Part shown: in pieces, positions 22,740 to 37,100 of the stretch
How the letters are laid out: each line of letters begins with the position of its first letter
Position numbering within the stretch: the first letter of the stretch is position 1
Program-made: the position numbers and the translations under genes
DNA from: Rhyacichthys aspro
Lineage: Eukaryota; Chordata; Actinopteri; Gobiiformes; Rhyacichthyidae
Length of the DNA stretch: 64,000 nt
NCBI GenBank assembly: GCA_036850595.1
Contig: CM072156.1
Location: forward strand, 16,006,326 to 16,070,325
Direction: 5' to 3'
Notes under the pieces: model-generated
What the model was told of the DNA's origin: nothing
Databases searched by the model: none
The model's input: only the letters and a program-made list of their open reading frames with translations

Positions 22740-23063
22740 TTGATGAAATGTGATTGGCTAAGACGTCAGCAGTAGATTCATAAGGATCCAACAACTCATT
22801 GCATTTTAGTGTCAAGTATATTTGACACAGCAGCATGCATTCTCTGCTGCACATACATTGAAAAAGGAGCACTGGCGAGGCTCTTGAATGCACCAATTAA
22901 CGCTGATAGTCGACGCTAGGGGCGGGGTAAAACAATCATCCTCTGCTGTGATTGGTCAGTTGTCCTGCCTCGCTTTTCTACTACCGGTATTGAATGTTTT
23001 GCGACAGGATCATCATGTGAGACTTCGGAGTAATTTTATTTATTTAGTTTGAAATAAATATCA
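22740..23063 (+). promoter_or_regulatory. C9orf40 homologue promoter region
   Basis: Two inverted CCAAT boxes (GATTGG at about 22751 and 22951) and a CRE-like GACGTCAG at 22762-22769 precede the gene. This fits a TATA-less housekeeping promoter. Motif reading only. Confidence 0.4.
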
Positions 23064-24164
23064 ATGGCAAAGAGGCGCACGGAGGATATCGTTCTGAACA
23101 GCCCTCCCTCTAAAAGATGCCTCCATGGGCTTTACAATGTTGACATGCGGCTTGAAAGCATGGCTTCCTTCGGGGGTGTGAGCCCGCCGTCCCTGCGTGC
23201 TTTGTTGGGCAGCCGCCGCAGAAAAAGACCGTTTTATTTTGAAGAAGCAGAAGAACAAGACTTGGATTTAGAGCTGTGTCACAAGGGCACACGCAGCGAC
23301 CTGATGATGAAGCACACTGGAAATGTTACTTCGATGCAGCAGACTTCTGGAAATGTCCCAGAGTCACGGCTCTCTACAAACGTCACACTCCCAAACTGTA
23401 GTAAACGAGCTCGGACGGATTGTGGAGCACCTGCAGACACAGCTAACACTAAAGGGGTTAAAGTAAGTACACCACCGGATTTTTTTAAACTACGCACTTT
23501 TCTGAAAAGGCAAGCCGATGTAATGCCAACACTTGGCCACTAGATGTCACCCTTTACCTTTATATGAATGGCGTTAGATACACGCCAAGGCCCACTGATA
23601 TCACTATAACCTGCTTTTATTTAATTCCAAATATTGCACAAAGCTTTATGACATTTCATACACATAAAGCTAAGGTTTAAAATCACTTTAGAGATCTAAG
23701 TCTTAAACAAGCATTGCACAAAAACAGTTAAAACTTCACTGAACATCGGAAGAAAAAATACTAAGACACATCTATGATAAAAATGGCTCTAAGCAACATC
23801 TATGACATAAAAACAACATAATAAAGACATCACACTGTGTATAGCCTCAACAGGATTTCATCTCTCTGCTTAAACCTATGTCCGAAAATTTAGTAGGAAT
23901 CAACATTTATGTTTGCGGTGTTAAAATGTTTGTGTGTTAGAGTTTGACTGCGATTTTCTATGTCTTCTTATGCTGTCACTACTACTTGCATTTTCATAAA
24001 CTGCCATTGTTGTTCTGTTGTAGGTGGATGCAGATGCTACAGACTCTGAAGACAGTATGTACAACTCTTTTCAGTTTTGGAAGGTACCTTTGCCAGAGCT
24101 TGATCTGTCACTGCTGCAAGACCCTTCTCAAAAAGACTGTTCTTCTGATGCCATGGAAATCTGA
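23064..24164 (+). CDS. c9orf40: C9orf40 homologue, uncharacterised nuclear-type protein
   Basis: Two coding exons, 23064-23462 and 24024-24164, giving 179 residues (human C9orf40 is 194). The start MAKRR and the C-terminal SMYNSFQFWKVPLPELDLS are the parts I recognise from the human protein. The middle is low-complexity and poorly conserved. Basic clusters near the start (AKRR) and in SRRRKRPF look like nuclear localisation signals, followed by an acidic run, EEAEEQDLDLE. The biochemical function of this family is not known to me. Position between carnmt1 and trpm6 matches human 9q21.13 and strengthens the identification. AATAAA at 24549-24554 is the likely poly(A) signal. Confidence 0.85.
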
Positions 24165-24554
24165 ACACAAATGCAGCAGGTCTTCTAACTCCCTCAAATG
24201 TTTTTTTTTCTTGAAATGCATTCTTGCAAAATGCAACAGTCAAGGTTTTCTCAATAATATATAGAGGTTTACCTGCTGGTGACTTAATGGTGACCAAAAA
24301 TGTTAGGAAATGTTTGGAGTATTATGTACAAAGTTTGTTGTAACATTACATCCCAGCTTCCCTGTTATCAATGGTAGTTTTTTGTTGGCTGGTATACAAC
24401 AAGATGACTACTATCTGTGTTGTTTAGTAAGTCGATAACTGTGCAGAATAAAACAGCACACATAGGCTGCAGAATAGGTTATGATGAGTTTGTATATCAG
24501 CTATGGCTTTTTCCACTGTCTGACTAAAGTTGTGAAGCAGAGTTTTGCAATAAA

Positions 24555-25116
24555 CCAGTATTTGCTATGTCCACTTTTCATTATTTGTTTTATTTATTAC
24601 ACCTGGTACAAAACTGTGATGAAGTTGTATAAGCAGAAGTTCCAAAAGACATGTTAAATTCCAAAACAGCCCCAGATCAAATTGGTTATTTGGCTGACCA
24701 ACGTAAGCAAGTAGTTCTTAAGCTGGTGAGCTTGTGTGAGTTAACACTTAACTCTTAAATAGCTTTATTAATAATATATTACCCTGAATTCATGTAATTA
24801 GTGGCCTTTTCCCGGGAATTGTTAATGACAGGGTCCATTGAAAGTGCCCTTTAATTTTTAACTGCATACAAATGAATGTAACTCAAGGGTCCCACTGCAG
24901 CTTTGCATTATTTCTTAACATTAAGCCACTTGAGAGGGAGTGTGTGTCAGGTATTTGTGCTGTTCTACTAAATGATCATACACACACCCACCTGACCTGT
25001 GCACTCCTGAGTGTTTGAAAGCTTCTTGGTAAGGCTCTCCTCGCCCTTTGGACCAGCTGCTGATAAAAGACAAAGGACTATATGATGATGAAGCTGTGGG
25101 GACTGAAGTGGGATAC
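24555..25116. other. Intergenic sequence and trpm6 5' UTR
   Basis: No coding frame beyond the trpm6 5' end. The stretch TGAGTGTTTGAAAGCTTC to GACCAGCTGCTGATAAAAGAC (about 25008-25070) probably belongs to the trpm6 promoter or untranslated exon. An in-frame stop at 25030-25032 limits upstream extension of the trpm6 frame. Confidence 0.4.
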
Positions 25117-28100
25117 ATGAACTCTCAAATAAATGCTCTGAGAGTTGCTCCTGGAGCCATGGTAAGTCCGTTTGTATTGTGTCTGTACGTGTCAGTGCAA
25201 ACTTATTAGCTGTTTATGAGCGGAAACCTCTCCTTGGCTAATGTTAGCAAAGTTTACTCCCAGATTCAGGGATGTCTAACAGCATGTCTAACACCGTCGG
25301 CTCCAGAGTAGCTAGTAAACTTTCTAGTTAAATCGCCGTTAAAGCTCCGTTTGAATTTGCACTAATTAAAGTTAATTTATGTCTGACAGAAACTTTGTGA
25401 CTCCAAAGTGCTCCATTATTTAGTATTATTAGCCTAATTATTCCAAATAGGCTAGCAACAATGTCCTCACTAATGCGTTTTCTGTAACATATTTAACATA
25501 TTAAATGCAAAACAATCACAGAATTTTGAAGTCGCTAATTGAGATACATCAAATTATGCAGCAAAATTCGTTTTGTAGCTTTGTTTGTCATCTCTCATTT
25601 CTTTAATGCCCATCAAAAATAATGTTGTATACCCGATGATTTAATATATATATAATATAAAATAAGCTACATTGTTTCTGATAGTAATATTTATGTATCC
25701 TGTTGCATCGTTTATGTGTTACCAACAGTATTTATATTCTTAATTCTTAGCTGATATATCCCTTTGATCAATAATATTTAGTAAAAAGAACACTGCTACT
25801 GCTTCACTGCCCTGTGTTGACACAGAGGAGGTGGAAGTGGTCCACCAAATTTATCTTCAACCAATCTCAGGAAGGGGGCATGTGTATATTTCCTATCAAC
25901 AATGCTCTTTTTGGGAAAGGCATTGTTAAATCAATGTAGGAAACACAGAGGGGGGAGGATACCAAAGGCCAGACAGCAGAGACATTTAGTCCAAAGTTAT
26001 GTTGCTGTGGCTTATATTTGGACTGAGTTTGACAGAGTGCAGTTCAGATCTAACGGATTGAGAGGGAGCTCCCATTGTCTGCAAGTCCACTTCCTTCAAC
26101 CCTGCCATGAGCTTTGCACAGAAGGTCACTGCTTATATTTTTAGAAACAGAATTGTTTTGATGTTGTATGACACATTGAAATGCTTATTTTATGGTTTTG
26201 CTTTTACATTTAATTGTAAGTAAACATTTTCTTTCATTATTTCAGTCACGAAAATCTTGGATTGAGGAAACCTTCTTCAGAAGAGAGTGTGTAAAGTTTA
26301 CCTCTTCTTCTCGAGACCTTCACAGGTAAATACAACAAATGTATTATGTTGTTGAACTGCCAAAGTTTAATGTACAATTTTATGTGGTCAGGAGAGAGGG
26401 GAAGTGATTTCCTTTGCTGCATGGTAAAACATTACCAGCAGTTCTTGGTGACATTTTTCTGAAAGCAAAGCTATTTGGCGCTCAGCCCTTCCTTCCAGGA
26501 ATAGGGTTTATGCATGTTCCCTGGTAATGTGTTATTTCCTGTTTCTTACAGATGTATTCCAGTGTGTCAAGTATGTCAAAACTTAATCAGGTATGAAATA
26601 ATCCAAAATCTTAATCTTAAATATACTACAGATAAATACTTAGATAAAACAACCCTCCTTCCTCTAATAAAACTAGCGCTTTGTTCATTTTTATACCTTA
26701 TCTCCTTATCTTTATTATTGTTTATATGTCATTTTGTGACGTCTATACTATCGTAGAACACAGTTAGACTTTTACTTCCTCTTATTATTTAACCAGATGT
26801 TGTTGTGGCCGCCTGATTGGGGAGCACTCTTCAGAGTTTTTTACTCCCCCCATATCCCTTAATCCCAGCCTTGGTCAGGATACAGATGAGGACTGGTGTG
26901 TGGAGCGCCACACTAGGGCCAGTGCCACTGATGCCTATGGGATTGTAGACTTTGAGGACACAGCCACACGTGTCTGTCGAGCCAAGGTAGGCATAGTTAA
27001 GCAAAAAAAATACCTCACTAAAAGCCACGCATACTATATTTTCTATTGCCTCGCAATATATGAACGATTTAACCTCGTCATAACATAAACATGTGCATTA
27101 GATAACTTACATACATGTTAAAAAACAGCTTGAACTGCAAAAACTATTATGTACAAATTATGCGCCAATTATAGAGCACCTAATGTAGAAAGACATTAAC
27201 AATTAGTTTTACAACCTTTTTCCCCAATTGAAAGTTATCATGTCCACTGCAGTTGTGTAAATTGCACCTTTAATATCATAAGGCACTTGGTTTCATTGCA
27301 GTATCTTCGTTTGGCTGTGGACTCAAAGCCAGAGGCAATACTTCATCTTATGCTCAAGGAGTGGCAGATGGAGAGGCCCAAGCTTCTACTGAGTGTCCAA
27401 GGAGGCTCAGAAAACTTTACTCTGAGTCCTAAAGTTGAGCAGGCCTTCAGTAAAGGCTTAATCACTGCTGCTCTCAGCACAGGAGCCTGGATTCTCACTG
27501 ATGGCATTAATACAGGTAGGTCTTATAAAACACTGTTGAAGAATTATGCATTATTACAGTAGTGCCTAATGCTGTATATTTTCGACTAAAACAGGTGTGT
27601 CTAAGTATGTAGGCGAGGCAGTGAAAAGATATGGCGGTCATGACCTGAGGAAGAGAAACACTGTTGGAATCACACCATGGGGAGTCATTGACAACAATAC
27701 AGATCTTATAGGCAGAGATGTGTGTACTAAAATCTTTAAAAAAAATTTAACTGTTTAAACTGTTTTGACCACACTGAATATTTGATTCTGAATATTTTGG
27801 TGTGATTACATTCAGGTGTTCAGGCCTTATCAGCCACTGGGCAACCCTCTAAGCAAGCGGGCTTGCCTCAACCGTTTTCACTCCCATTTCTTATTTGTGG
27901 ACGATGGAACTCTTGGAAAACACGGCTGCCAACAAGGCCTCAGAAGAAAGTTGGAGAAACACATCCATCTACAAAGGATTCATCCTCGTAAGTGTGTTGC
28001 CAGTGTGCTTTGTTTTAAGGTGTTTGACAGATTTTATGGATCACCTTCTTCTCTCCTCTCTGCAGGGCTCAACCTAGGAGTGCCTGTTGCATGTGTGGTG

Positions 28101-31100
28101 GTGGAGGGAGGTCCTGCTGTTGTGTCCACAGTGTTGGAATATGTTAGCAATGTCCCCCCTGTGCCAGTGTTTGTATTTGAGGGATCAGGCAGGGCTGCCG
28201 ACCTCCTCGCCTTCTTGCACAAGCAGACAGCTATAGAAAAGTACTTTGACTAATATTAGCTTTACTATAGTAAGATGTGTTTTACGTAAATTCTAAAAAT
28301 GCCATGTTTTAGAGAGTTGGAGGCAGATATTAAAGAAGATTTTCTTGTAAGAATTGGACAGGCCTTTGGAGTTGATGAATCAGAAGCATCTCACCTTTAC
28401 TTCCTTCTTCTGCAATGTATGGAACACAGACAGTCTGTAAGTTAAAATGATGCAATTATTTGCTATTATTATTATTAAAATTACAAAATTATATTTGTAC
28501 TTACATTGTTGCATAATGCAGATAACTATCTATGACTCTGAATCAGAAGACCAAAATGCACCAGATGCAGCTATTTTGACTGCCACACTGAAAGGTACAT
28601 TTTATAGTGTAGTGCTCAGAGAAGTTAAAATCCAACAACAAAATCTTTCCTATTAAACGTACTGTCTAAAGATCTTGTCTGTTTTTTAGGCTGTGTTGAT
28701 GTTGTCGCCTTTGCAATTTTGTGAGGTCTATTTAGATTATAAGGCCAATAAAGCCTTATAATCTAAATGGACCTGACTCGGGTTATTACTTTATGATAAA
28801 AGGTACCAAGGCTTGTCCTGCAGAGCAGCTAAGTATGGCCCTAGCCTGGGATAGGGCTGACATTGCACAAAAAGACGTCTTGGTTTATGGGCAGCATTGG
28901 CAGGTAAGTGAACCAATCATGCTGCATATTTGTACTTTGCTATGGTTTTATCATTAATATATCATCTGGTCTTCACATAATGTGTAGGTGGGTTCACTGG
29001 AACAAGCCATGTTGGATGCTCTGGTGATGGACCGTGTCAGTTTTGTCAAACTTCTCATTGACAATGGGATGACTATGAGCCGCTTCCTCACTATTGATCG
29101 ACTGGAGGAGCTCTACAACACAGTTAGTACACCACTAAGACCATGTTACTTGTCATCTTTCTTACTGTTCAGTGTTGCTTTTATAGTAATAAGAGCTCCA
29201 CAGTACTATTTTTCTATTCATCACTATTAAACTGTATTTTTTCTCTCCAGCACACACAGGGACAGATGGAAAGGTTTTTCCATCACCTTGTTGAAGATGT
29301 AAAACAAGTGCGTAGGGAATGTATAAATACTTCAAACTAACTCACAGATATTCTCTATCTGTTTTATCATGTTTGTTATAATTTTGTTTGTGTAGACGTC
29401 TTTGCCTCTAGGTTATCGTCTTTCCCTTATTGACATGGGCCTGGTGATCGAGTATCTTATAGGAGGAGCATACCGCAGTACATATACGCGAAAGCACTTC
29501 AGGGCTGCCTACAGTCACCTCCAGAACAAGGTTATTATCATTAGCTCACAATAAAAAAATATTTGTAACTCTTGTAAATAATGCAAACTTGTTGCTGTTT
29601 TGGTTTACAAAGGGAGGTCGATTGGACAGTTCTTCATCCTTGTCAAAACAGAGATATGGATCAGTTTTTTCTAAGCAGGGAAGAAGCTCCCAAAACCTGC
29701 ATTTCTTTAGAACTGCTCAGCCATATAAGAGCAAGGTGAGTGCATGTTGTGTCTGTCACGCCATGAAGATTACTGCTGTATATTTCTAGTAATATTTAGT
29801 TTGTCTCATGGCTTATTTTTTCATTTAGGAGTCTGATGCATCACCTGGGACGAGTCAAGGAACAACGCTAAGTCCAGGTCTCGGTGATGGTCCTCTGCTG
29901 GTTCCCTTCAACTTTAATGACCTGTTTGTGTGGGCAGTGCTTCAGCAGCGGCAGCAGATGGCACTGTTTTTGTGGCAACATGGTGAAGAAGCTCTAGCAC
30001 GTGCTACAGTAGCTTGTAAGCTTTATCGCTCTATGGCCACTGAGGCACGGCTGAGCAGCATGGATGACAACATTTCAGAGCGTTTTAAGGCATACTCACT
30101 GTGAGCAGATGCACTTTTACTTTTAAAAAGACTTTGATTAATTTGCATTACAATAATTGAATTTACACAGGGTTCTGACAGGTGCTTACGGAAGCCTTGA
30201 ACGGCAAGCAAAAAAAAAATCAATTTTTTCTGGGGCAACTCAAAAAAAAAACAAAAAACTTTTGGAAGCAACTCAAAAAATAAAAAAAAGTTCTGGGGCA
30301 ACTAAAAAAAAACAAAAAACTTTTTTTTTCTCTCTCCATTCAGGGCTTATGTAGGTGCTTGTAATCAGGAATGTAAACAAAGCATATTTGTTTCCATGCA
30401 CTTCTTATACTTCTGCCATTACAAAACAGATTACAGTATTTTATAAACAAAATATTATTTCTGCTGGTATGTGTTAGCATTATAGTATCGTTATCTTGTT
30501 TTTGTGTGTCAGGGAGTTCGGTCAGCTGGCTGTGGATGTGTTAGATTGTGCTTTCCGTCAGAACGAACAGATGGCCATGAAGCTGTTGACGTCTGAGATG
30601 GAGGCATGGAGTCACTTCACCTGTCTGCAAATGGCTGTCTCGTCGGGCCATAGACCATTTGTCTCTCACTCCTGCACACAGACACTTCTCACTGATCTGT
30701 GGACTGGCTCACTCAACATGAGAAAAAACTCATTCATAAAGGTAAACTCTCATACTGGATTTTGGCCTGGATTTTGTACCATTAGAGACCATTTACATTG
30801 TAATAATTATAGGTTCAGAGGTGGAAGTCCAATTCTTTCTTTTTTCAGATAATACTGAGTCTCCTTCTGACGCCCTTCATTTTGTTACTGGAGTTTAAAA
30901 GCAAAGCTGAAATGTGCCATGTGCCACAGTCCCATGAGATGTTATTTTGTTGTGACTCTGTACATTCAGTGGAGAAAAATAAGGGAATTGATCACATGGT
31001 AGGATGCATGACTTATCCTCCTGTATCTTGGCTGCAAAATGAAATGCTTAAATATCACAGTTATCATCCCTTTATGTTTTACAGGGGACCGAGGGTGCAG

Positions 31101-34100
31101 AGCGTGGCATGGCTTTCCGAGACAGATGTCTTGTTCCAGTTTCTGAAACTGTGTCCTCAGTGTCGCAGCGCTGCCTCTCCTGGATCACAAGGATATGCAA
31201 ATTTTACACTGCTCCTGTTGTCAAGTTCTGGTTTCACACTGTAGGCTGTGCCCACTTTGTTTTATAAATATCATCTGAATATAAGTGACCTTTACATACT
31301 GTAATATATGTTTCTATCCAGCTCGTAAATGTCATTTTGTCCATTTCTGCTGTAGATGTCCTATTTGGCTTTTCTAATGTTATTCTCATACACTGTCCTG
31401 GTGAAAATGGGTGATCGACCCAGTGTTCAAGAGTGGCTGGTCATAGCTTATGTTTTCTCTAGTGCGTTGGAGAAAATCAGAGAGGTAAAAAAAAGGCTAA
31501 TATTCTATTGACAGACACATTTTAAAGAGTATATGGTGAAATTCTCATGCATTGTGTGTTTATTTCATTACAAACATTTTTATATCTAGGTGTTCATGTC
31601 AGAGCCAAGAAAGCTGCAACAGAAGCTGAAGATTTGGTTTTCAGAATACTGGAACATCTCAGACTTCATTGCCATCATCCTCTTTATGTTTGGGTTTTTG
31701 ATGCGCTGGTACCCTGAGCCCTACCGGACGGCTGGACGCATCAGCTATTGCCTGGACATTATCTTCTGGTTTGTCAGAGTATTGGATCTCCTGGCGGTCA
31801 ATCAGCATGCTGGCCCATACCTGACTATGATCACCAAAATGGTGCGTGACGACCATGCATTTGTGGCAGAGATGTAGGTGTGCATGTGTTTAGGAGATGT
31901 AATCATTTTTGTTATCGCTCCGATGGCGATTCAGTTGGAAAATTGACCAAGTCTAAATGTTCTCAATAGTGTATAAGTACATCAAAATAATGAATACAAA
32001 TATAAAGCACCAGAAACACCTGTTCAATATTCGATATATAATATAATCACTAGAATATATATCACTGCACAGTTGACTATATAAACCTTGTCAGTGACTT
32101 ATAATGGAAATGAATAACATGAATAACAACAATTATAATATTACCTAATTTTAAGGAGGAAAATTGTACAGTTTATATTTCCCACCTTTATTTGCTGTTC
32201 AATGTGTGTCTTCATAGACTAGCAACATGTTTTTCATTGTGGTGATGATGGCCATAGTGCTGCTAAGCTTTGGAGTGTCCAGAAAGTCCATCCTGTCACC
32301 GAATGAGGAACCATCCTGGAGCCTTGCCCGGGACGTGGTGTTCCAGCCGTACTGGATGATCTACGGAGAGGTCTATGCAGCTGAGATTGATGGTTAGTAA
32401 TTTAGTCCAAATACTTGCTTTTCAATGAAACAAACTTACTACAGAATACTGGTATACAGAGGTTTCATACAAACATATATAATGTATATAGTCTGTATAA
32501 TAATGCTGATATGTGGTGTGTTCATAGCATGTGATGATGGGGAGCCGTGTCCTCCTGCTTCCTTTCTTACACCGTTCCTCCAGGCTGTCTATATGTTTGT
32601 CCAGTATATCATCATGGTCAACATTCTCATAGCGTTTTTTAAGTAAGCAACGTTCCTCAGTAAATCCCCTGATAGTGTAAGAATTCAGCAAGAACAGTTA
32701 GTCATTCATTTATTCACTCTTAGCAACGTCTATTTTGACATGGCGTCAACATCCAACAAGCTGTGGAAGTACAATCGTTATCGCTACATCATGACCTACC
32801 AAGACAGGCCATGGCTTCCTCCACCACTTATTCTCCTCAGTCACATGGCTCTAGTGTTTAGAGCCATCTACAAGAGACTCGGTGGAGACGCTGAGCGAGA
32901 GGAGAGAGGTTCAGGACTCAGTGAGTATCGTCTGTGTGGAAAGGGCACATAATGTATAGCTGTCTTTACACGTTGTTGGTGAGTGAGTGTAATCTTTTTT
33001 TTTTTCGTCTCCTGTTACCAGAGTTGTACTTGGGTCATGAAGATCAAAAGAAGCTGCATGAGTTTGAGGAGAAATGTGTAGAGGCCTACTTTTATGAGAA
33101 GAAGGAAGATCTCAGTAATCAGACAAATGCAATCAAGGCCACAGCTGAAAGGTTGGATATCTTTGTGGATTATATTTAACAATCTTTACATTTCAGTTTA
33201 TTTTTTGTTAGGTGAGGTCCTGTGCATTTTTTTATATTAACCAGAAAAAAACTGTAGAATGAAATGTCTCTCTTGTTTTAATAGATTTTTCTTCATAATT
33301 TGCTGAATTTTCATGAAAAATTAAGTAAATCCCCACAGAAAGGAAAGACATTTTTTTCTATAACAATGTGAAAACTGTCTGCCAATTGACAGCATGCCTG
33401 AGAATGGAAGATAGTACTGACCTACATATGACCAATGGATAAAATCATTCATTTCCAGAATAAACCTGGATTTGACTTTTATTTGTTGAAGATAAAAATG
33501 GGGCATGGGGCCAACATTTGCTTGCTAATCTTGCCTATTATACCTTTAAGCAATCAAATACAAATCATAAGATCATATAGAAGCTGTTATTGTGTGTCCC
33601 TTCAGAGCAGAGGAGATGTACATGATGGTCGGGGATGTCTCAGACAAGGTCACCTTCATTCAGGACAGTTTATCAGATTTGGACTCTCAGCTGGGTCAAC
33701 TCCAGGACCTTTCTGCACTGGCCGTGGACACACTCACCTTACTTTCTGCCTCTGACAACTTGCAACTGGAGGAAGCACGTTTAGCCCAGGACCAGTCTCT
33801 CACAGCGTCCCGGCATGTCGTCCCCCACAGCTGGACCCTGCCGCAAAGAAAGGAGGCGGACTTACTGTACTGTAAGGCATGTAAAAGCACACCCCCTTCA
33901 CTGTTAAAAGGGTGTAGTATTGTGGCTGGCAGACGTGCTTCACAAGAGTGTCATGGAGGAACCAAGGGATACAGAGGAGGAAGAAAGGGACACAATGGAG
34001 CAAATGAGGTAACTCTGATACATTACATACAAAGTTATGTGTAGTTTAAAAAAAAAAAAATGTAATTAACTTAATGATTTTTATATGTTCACTTTTACAC

Positions 34101-37100
34101 AGGAGTCATTGCCTCTATTTTACCTTGGGAGCCGTAGGGAAAGTCTTAATAGTTTTAAGGATCAGACTCCTTGTGATTCCCATGGGCCATCTCTTTGCGT
34201 GTCTCCGCTTTCTGCAAAGTTTAGCGACAGAGGGCTAGAGTCACCACATTGTAAACTCTGGATTTGTGAGCCAAACATGTTTTCTAAGCAGAAAGACGTG
34301 GAAGAAGAAGAAGAGCAAGAGCACGAGACTCAGGACCTGTTTAATTTTGAAGAATCGAGGACTTCTAGCAAGGCCACAATGCTGTCAGTCCCTAGAGACA
34401 CATCGGAGGGTCTGATAAACCCCACATTTTGCTCTAATGATAGTCAACCAAGTCCTCAGTCCCGACCTTCAAGTCAGTGGAAATCTCCTAACAAGTACAT
34501 GAGGTGGTCTCGTCTGTCACATGACCGCCCCTATGACTACTGCAGGTCTCTGTCATCCAGTGTAGAGAATATTACCTTCTCTGTGAAACCTCTCAGTCCA
34601 ACAAGGGGATGTTTTGCATATCTTAACGAACCAATGATAAAAGAGAGTCTATCAGGTGGACAAACATTCAGGGATGACACTTCACTGCAGTCCACCAAAA
34701 GCAGAGGTACTACATCTTTTCTAAAACATTATGGACCAACAGTAAGTTTGAATTAACAATTTGTGTTCCTGCAGAGTGGTCTAAGTCTTCGGATTTCACC
34801 GATGTCTTGGACAGCAAAGAAAGATCCCAACACAAAAAGACAGTCAAGATTAAAGAAAGCCATCCCGATTCTGTAATGTGGCATAGCACAGACATGTATG
34901 CTCTGACACGTGTCTTACTTATATCACGGTTTCAACAAATGTCTCTTGTTTCTTTGGAAAAAAGGAGGCCTCTGAATCATCTGAAGCCTGCTGGAGGAAG
35001 CGACGGAGACTGAGAGGAGAACCTACATGTTGGTCTGCTTCAACCAGCCTCAGTCAACTCAGTGAGAGATTTATCTTTTACTGAAATCCTATTGCTAATT
35101 CAATATTATTTCATTACATACGAACATTTCCATTAGAAGAGCTAACACATCTAATATTATTGTTGCAGACTTTGAACCAATGGAATTGCTGCAAAGGCAA
35201 ATGGTTTCCTATCAGGTAAATCTGTGCTAAAATGAACTCAGAGTCATTGTTAACTTGCCCCTAAAGGTAACGTTCTCTTTACCTTCAGGATTTGTTGAGC
35301 CCTACTCATTCTGCCTGGAACAGCTGGGCCAGATCCGTCAGTCGGAGGTCTTCGTAAGTCTGACTTTTGACTTTCTGATTTCTGATTTAAGAATATGGCT
35401 CCTCACAAATATTACAAAGAATGTATTCATTTTTGCAGTGTGCAGAGTGGCATTGCAAATGAAGGTATTTCTAAGACAAATGAATGATTAGATGATTTAC
35501 AGTAGGTAGATTCATTTGTTGACTGTTGACTGCTTTTGTTACAGTCAGGAGTTCCTCTTTCCAGTCCAGCGACAATCTGTATCCACATTATTCAGGTATT
35601 AATCACACTGTTCCCATTTTGTATGAGTAAATTTAGCATCTAATTGAAAAGCACCAATTATAAAAAAGACAGTTACAAATGGTAGTTTTAATGAGACTGT
35701 ACTTCTGCTCTTTGTTAACAGCTATGGAAAGAAACAATCTGATGAGGCTGGCTCACACTATACCATTTACTCCTGTATCCATTATGGGTAAAGCTTTTTA
35801 TTTCGTGCTTCAGTCACCTGTTTAGTGTCATCTAAAAAAAAGGTCAGCACTAAATGTTTGCACTTGATGTGGTTTGTGTTTGTCAGGAGGTGAAGAAGTG
35901 AGCATTTACTTTCTGGAGGAGGTGCCCTCTAAGGCTGGCCCGGAGTCCAGCAGCGGTAGCACAGTGTCATCCTGGTCGTCTCAGGGCCTGTCCGCCATGC
36001 TGCAGCCTGTTTCCAGTGAGGAGGGGTCACTGGATGGTGGTCTGCGTCAGGGTTGCAGAGTGCTGTGTACATGGGCGGAGCGGGACGTCCTAAGACCTGG
36101 TCAGGTGTATGTGGTCAAAGCCTTTCGGCCAGAAGTTGTCCAGGCTTGGCAAAAGTACTTTCATGGCAGTACTGCACTGCAGCTTTGTTTAAGGGTAAAT
36201 TTGAAAGGTTGTCCACATTTGGATTTGTATGTGTGAATGTGTGTGAACATCTATTAACAACATTTATTTGGTTTGTTTAAAGGAAATTCAGCAACAGAGT
36301 GTAGCACAAAAGATGATGAAAGTGTTCAACCAGATCAAATCTGAAGACATGCACTACTCTCCAAGGTGTGTTTTTTGTATATTTCCTATCATATTTCATT
36401 TCTTTCCTAATATTGAACTCAAGGTTTACATGTGTTTTCAGGCAGATCTTAGACATGTGTAAAATCAAAACATGTCATCACAACACAAATATATTAATAC
36501 ATTGCATTTTTATTTCTTCTAGGTTTTTAGATGTTTTACTTGTCCTCTGGCATTCTAATGGTCAGTGGCTGACTATTGAGAGGAACATACCTGGTGACTT
36601 CAGAAAGTACAACAATAACACAGGAGAAGAGATTACTCCTTGCTGCTCACTGGAAGAAACGCTGCTGGCATTTTCCCATTGGACTTATGAATACTCCCGC
36701 AGAGAGCTGCTAGTGCTTGACATACAAGGTGCTCTTTCTGTGTCATGAATCTGTCTTTTTGTTACACCCGAAGGCAAATCTTTATGTGCTCTGTACTTTT
36801 TGGTATGTTGTTGACAGGAGTTGGTGAGATACTGACTGATCCAACAATTATCATGGCAGATGACCATAGGTATAATATATGTCATGTCTGAACACTGACT
36901 GACCAAGAGCATGCATTTTTAAAACATTTCTCTTAACTTTTATCTTTAATCCCTTTGCAGTGATGACAGGGATGAAATGCTTTTTGGACCAGATAACCTC
37001 GGAGACACCGCTATCAATGGCTTCCTTCAGAAACACTCATGCAATACCTGCTGCCGAAGACTGGGCCTGACAGGTCGGTAGAGTTTTGCGTGAATATGTG

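Noticed and set aside
30157..30354. Lys-rich open frame
   Set aside because: Produced by A-rich tandem repeats within a trpm6 intron.
34807..35013. Continuous 68-codon frame as a single trpm6 exon
   Set aside because: Read straight through, it ends in a stop at 35011. Splitting it at 34872/34965 (GTAATG donor, AAAAAAG acceptor) keeps the frame into the downstream exons and gives a complete 1970-residue protein.
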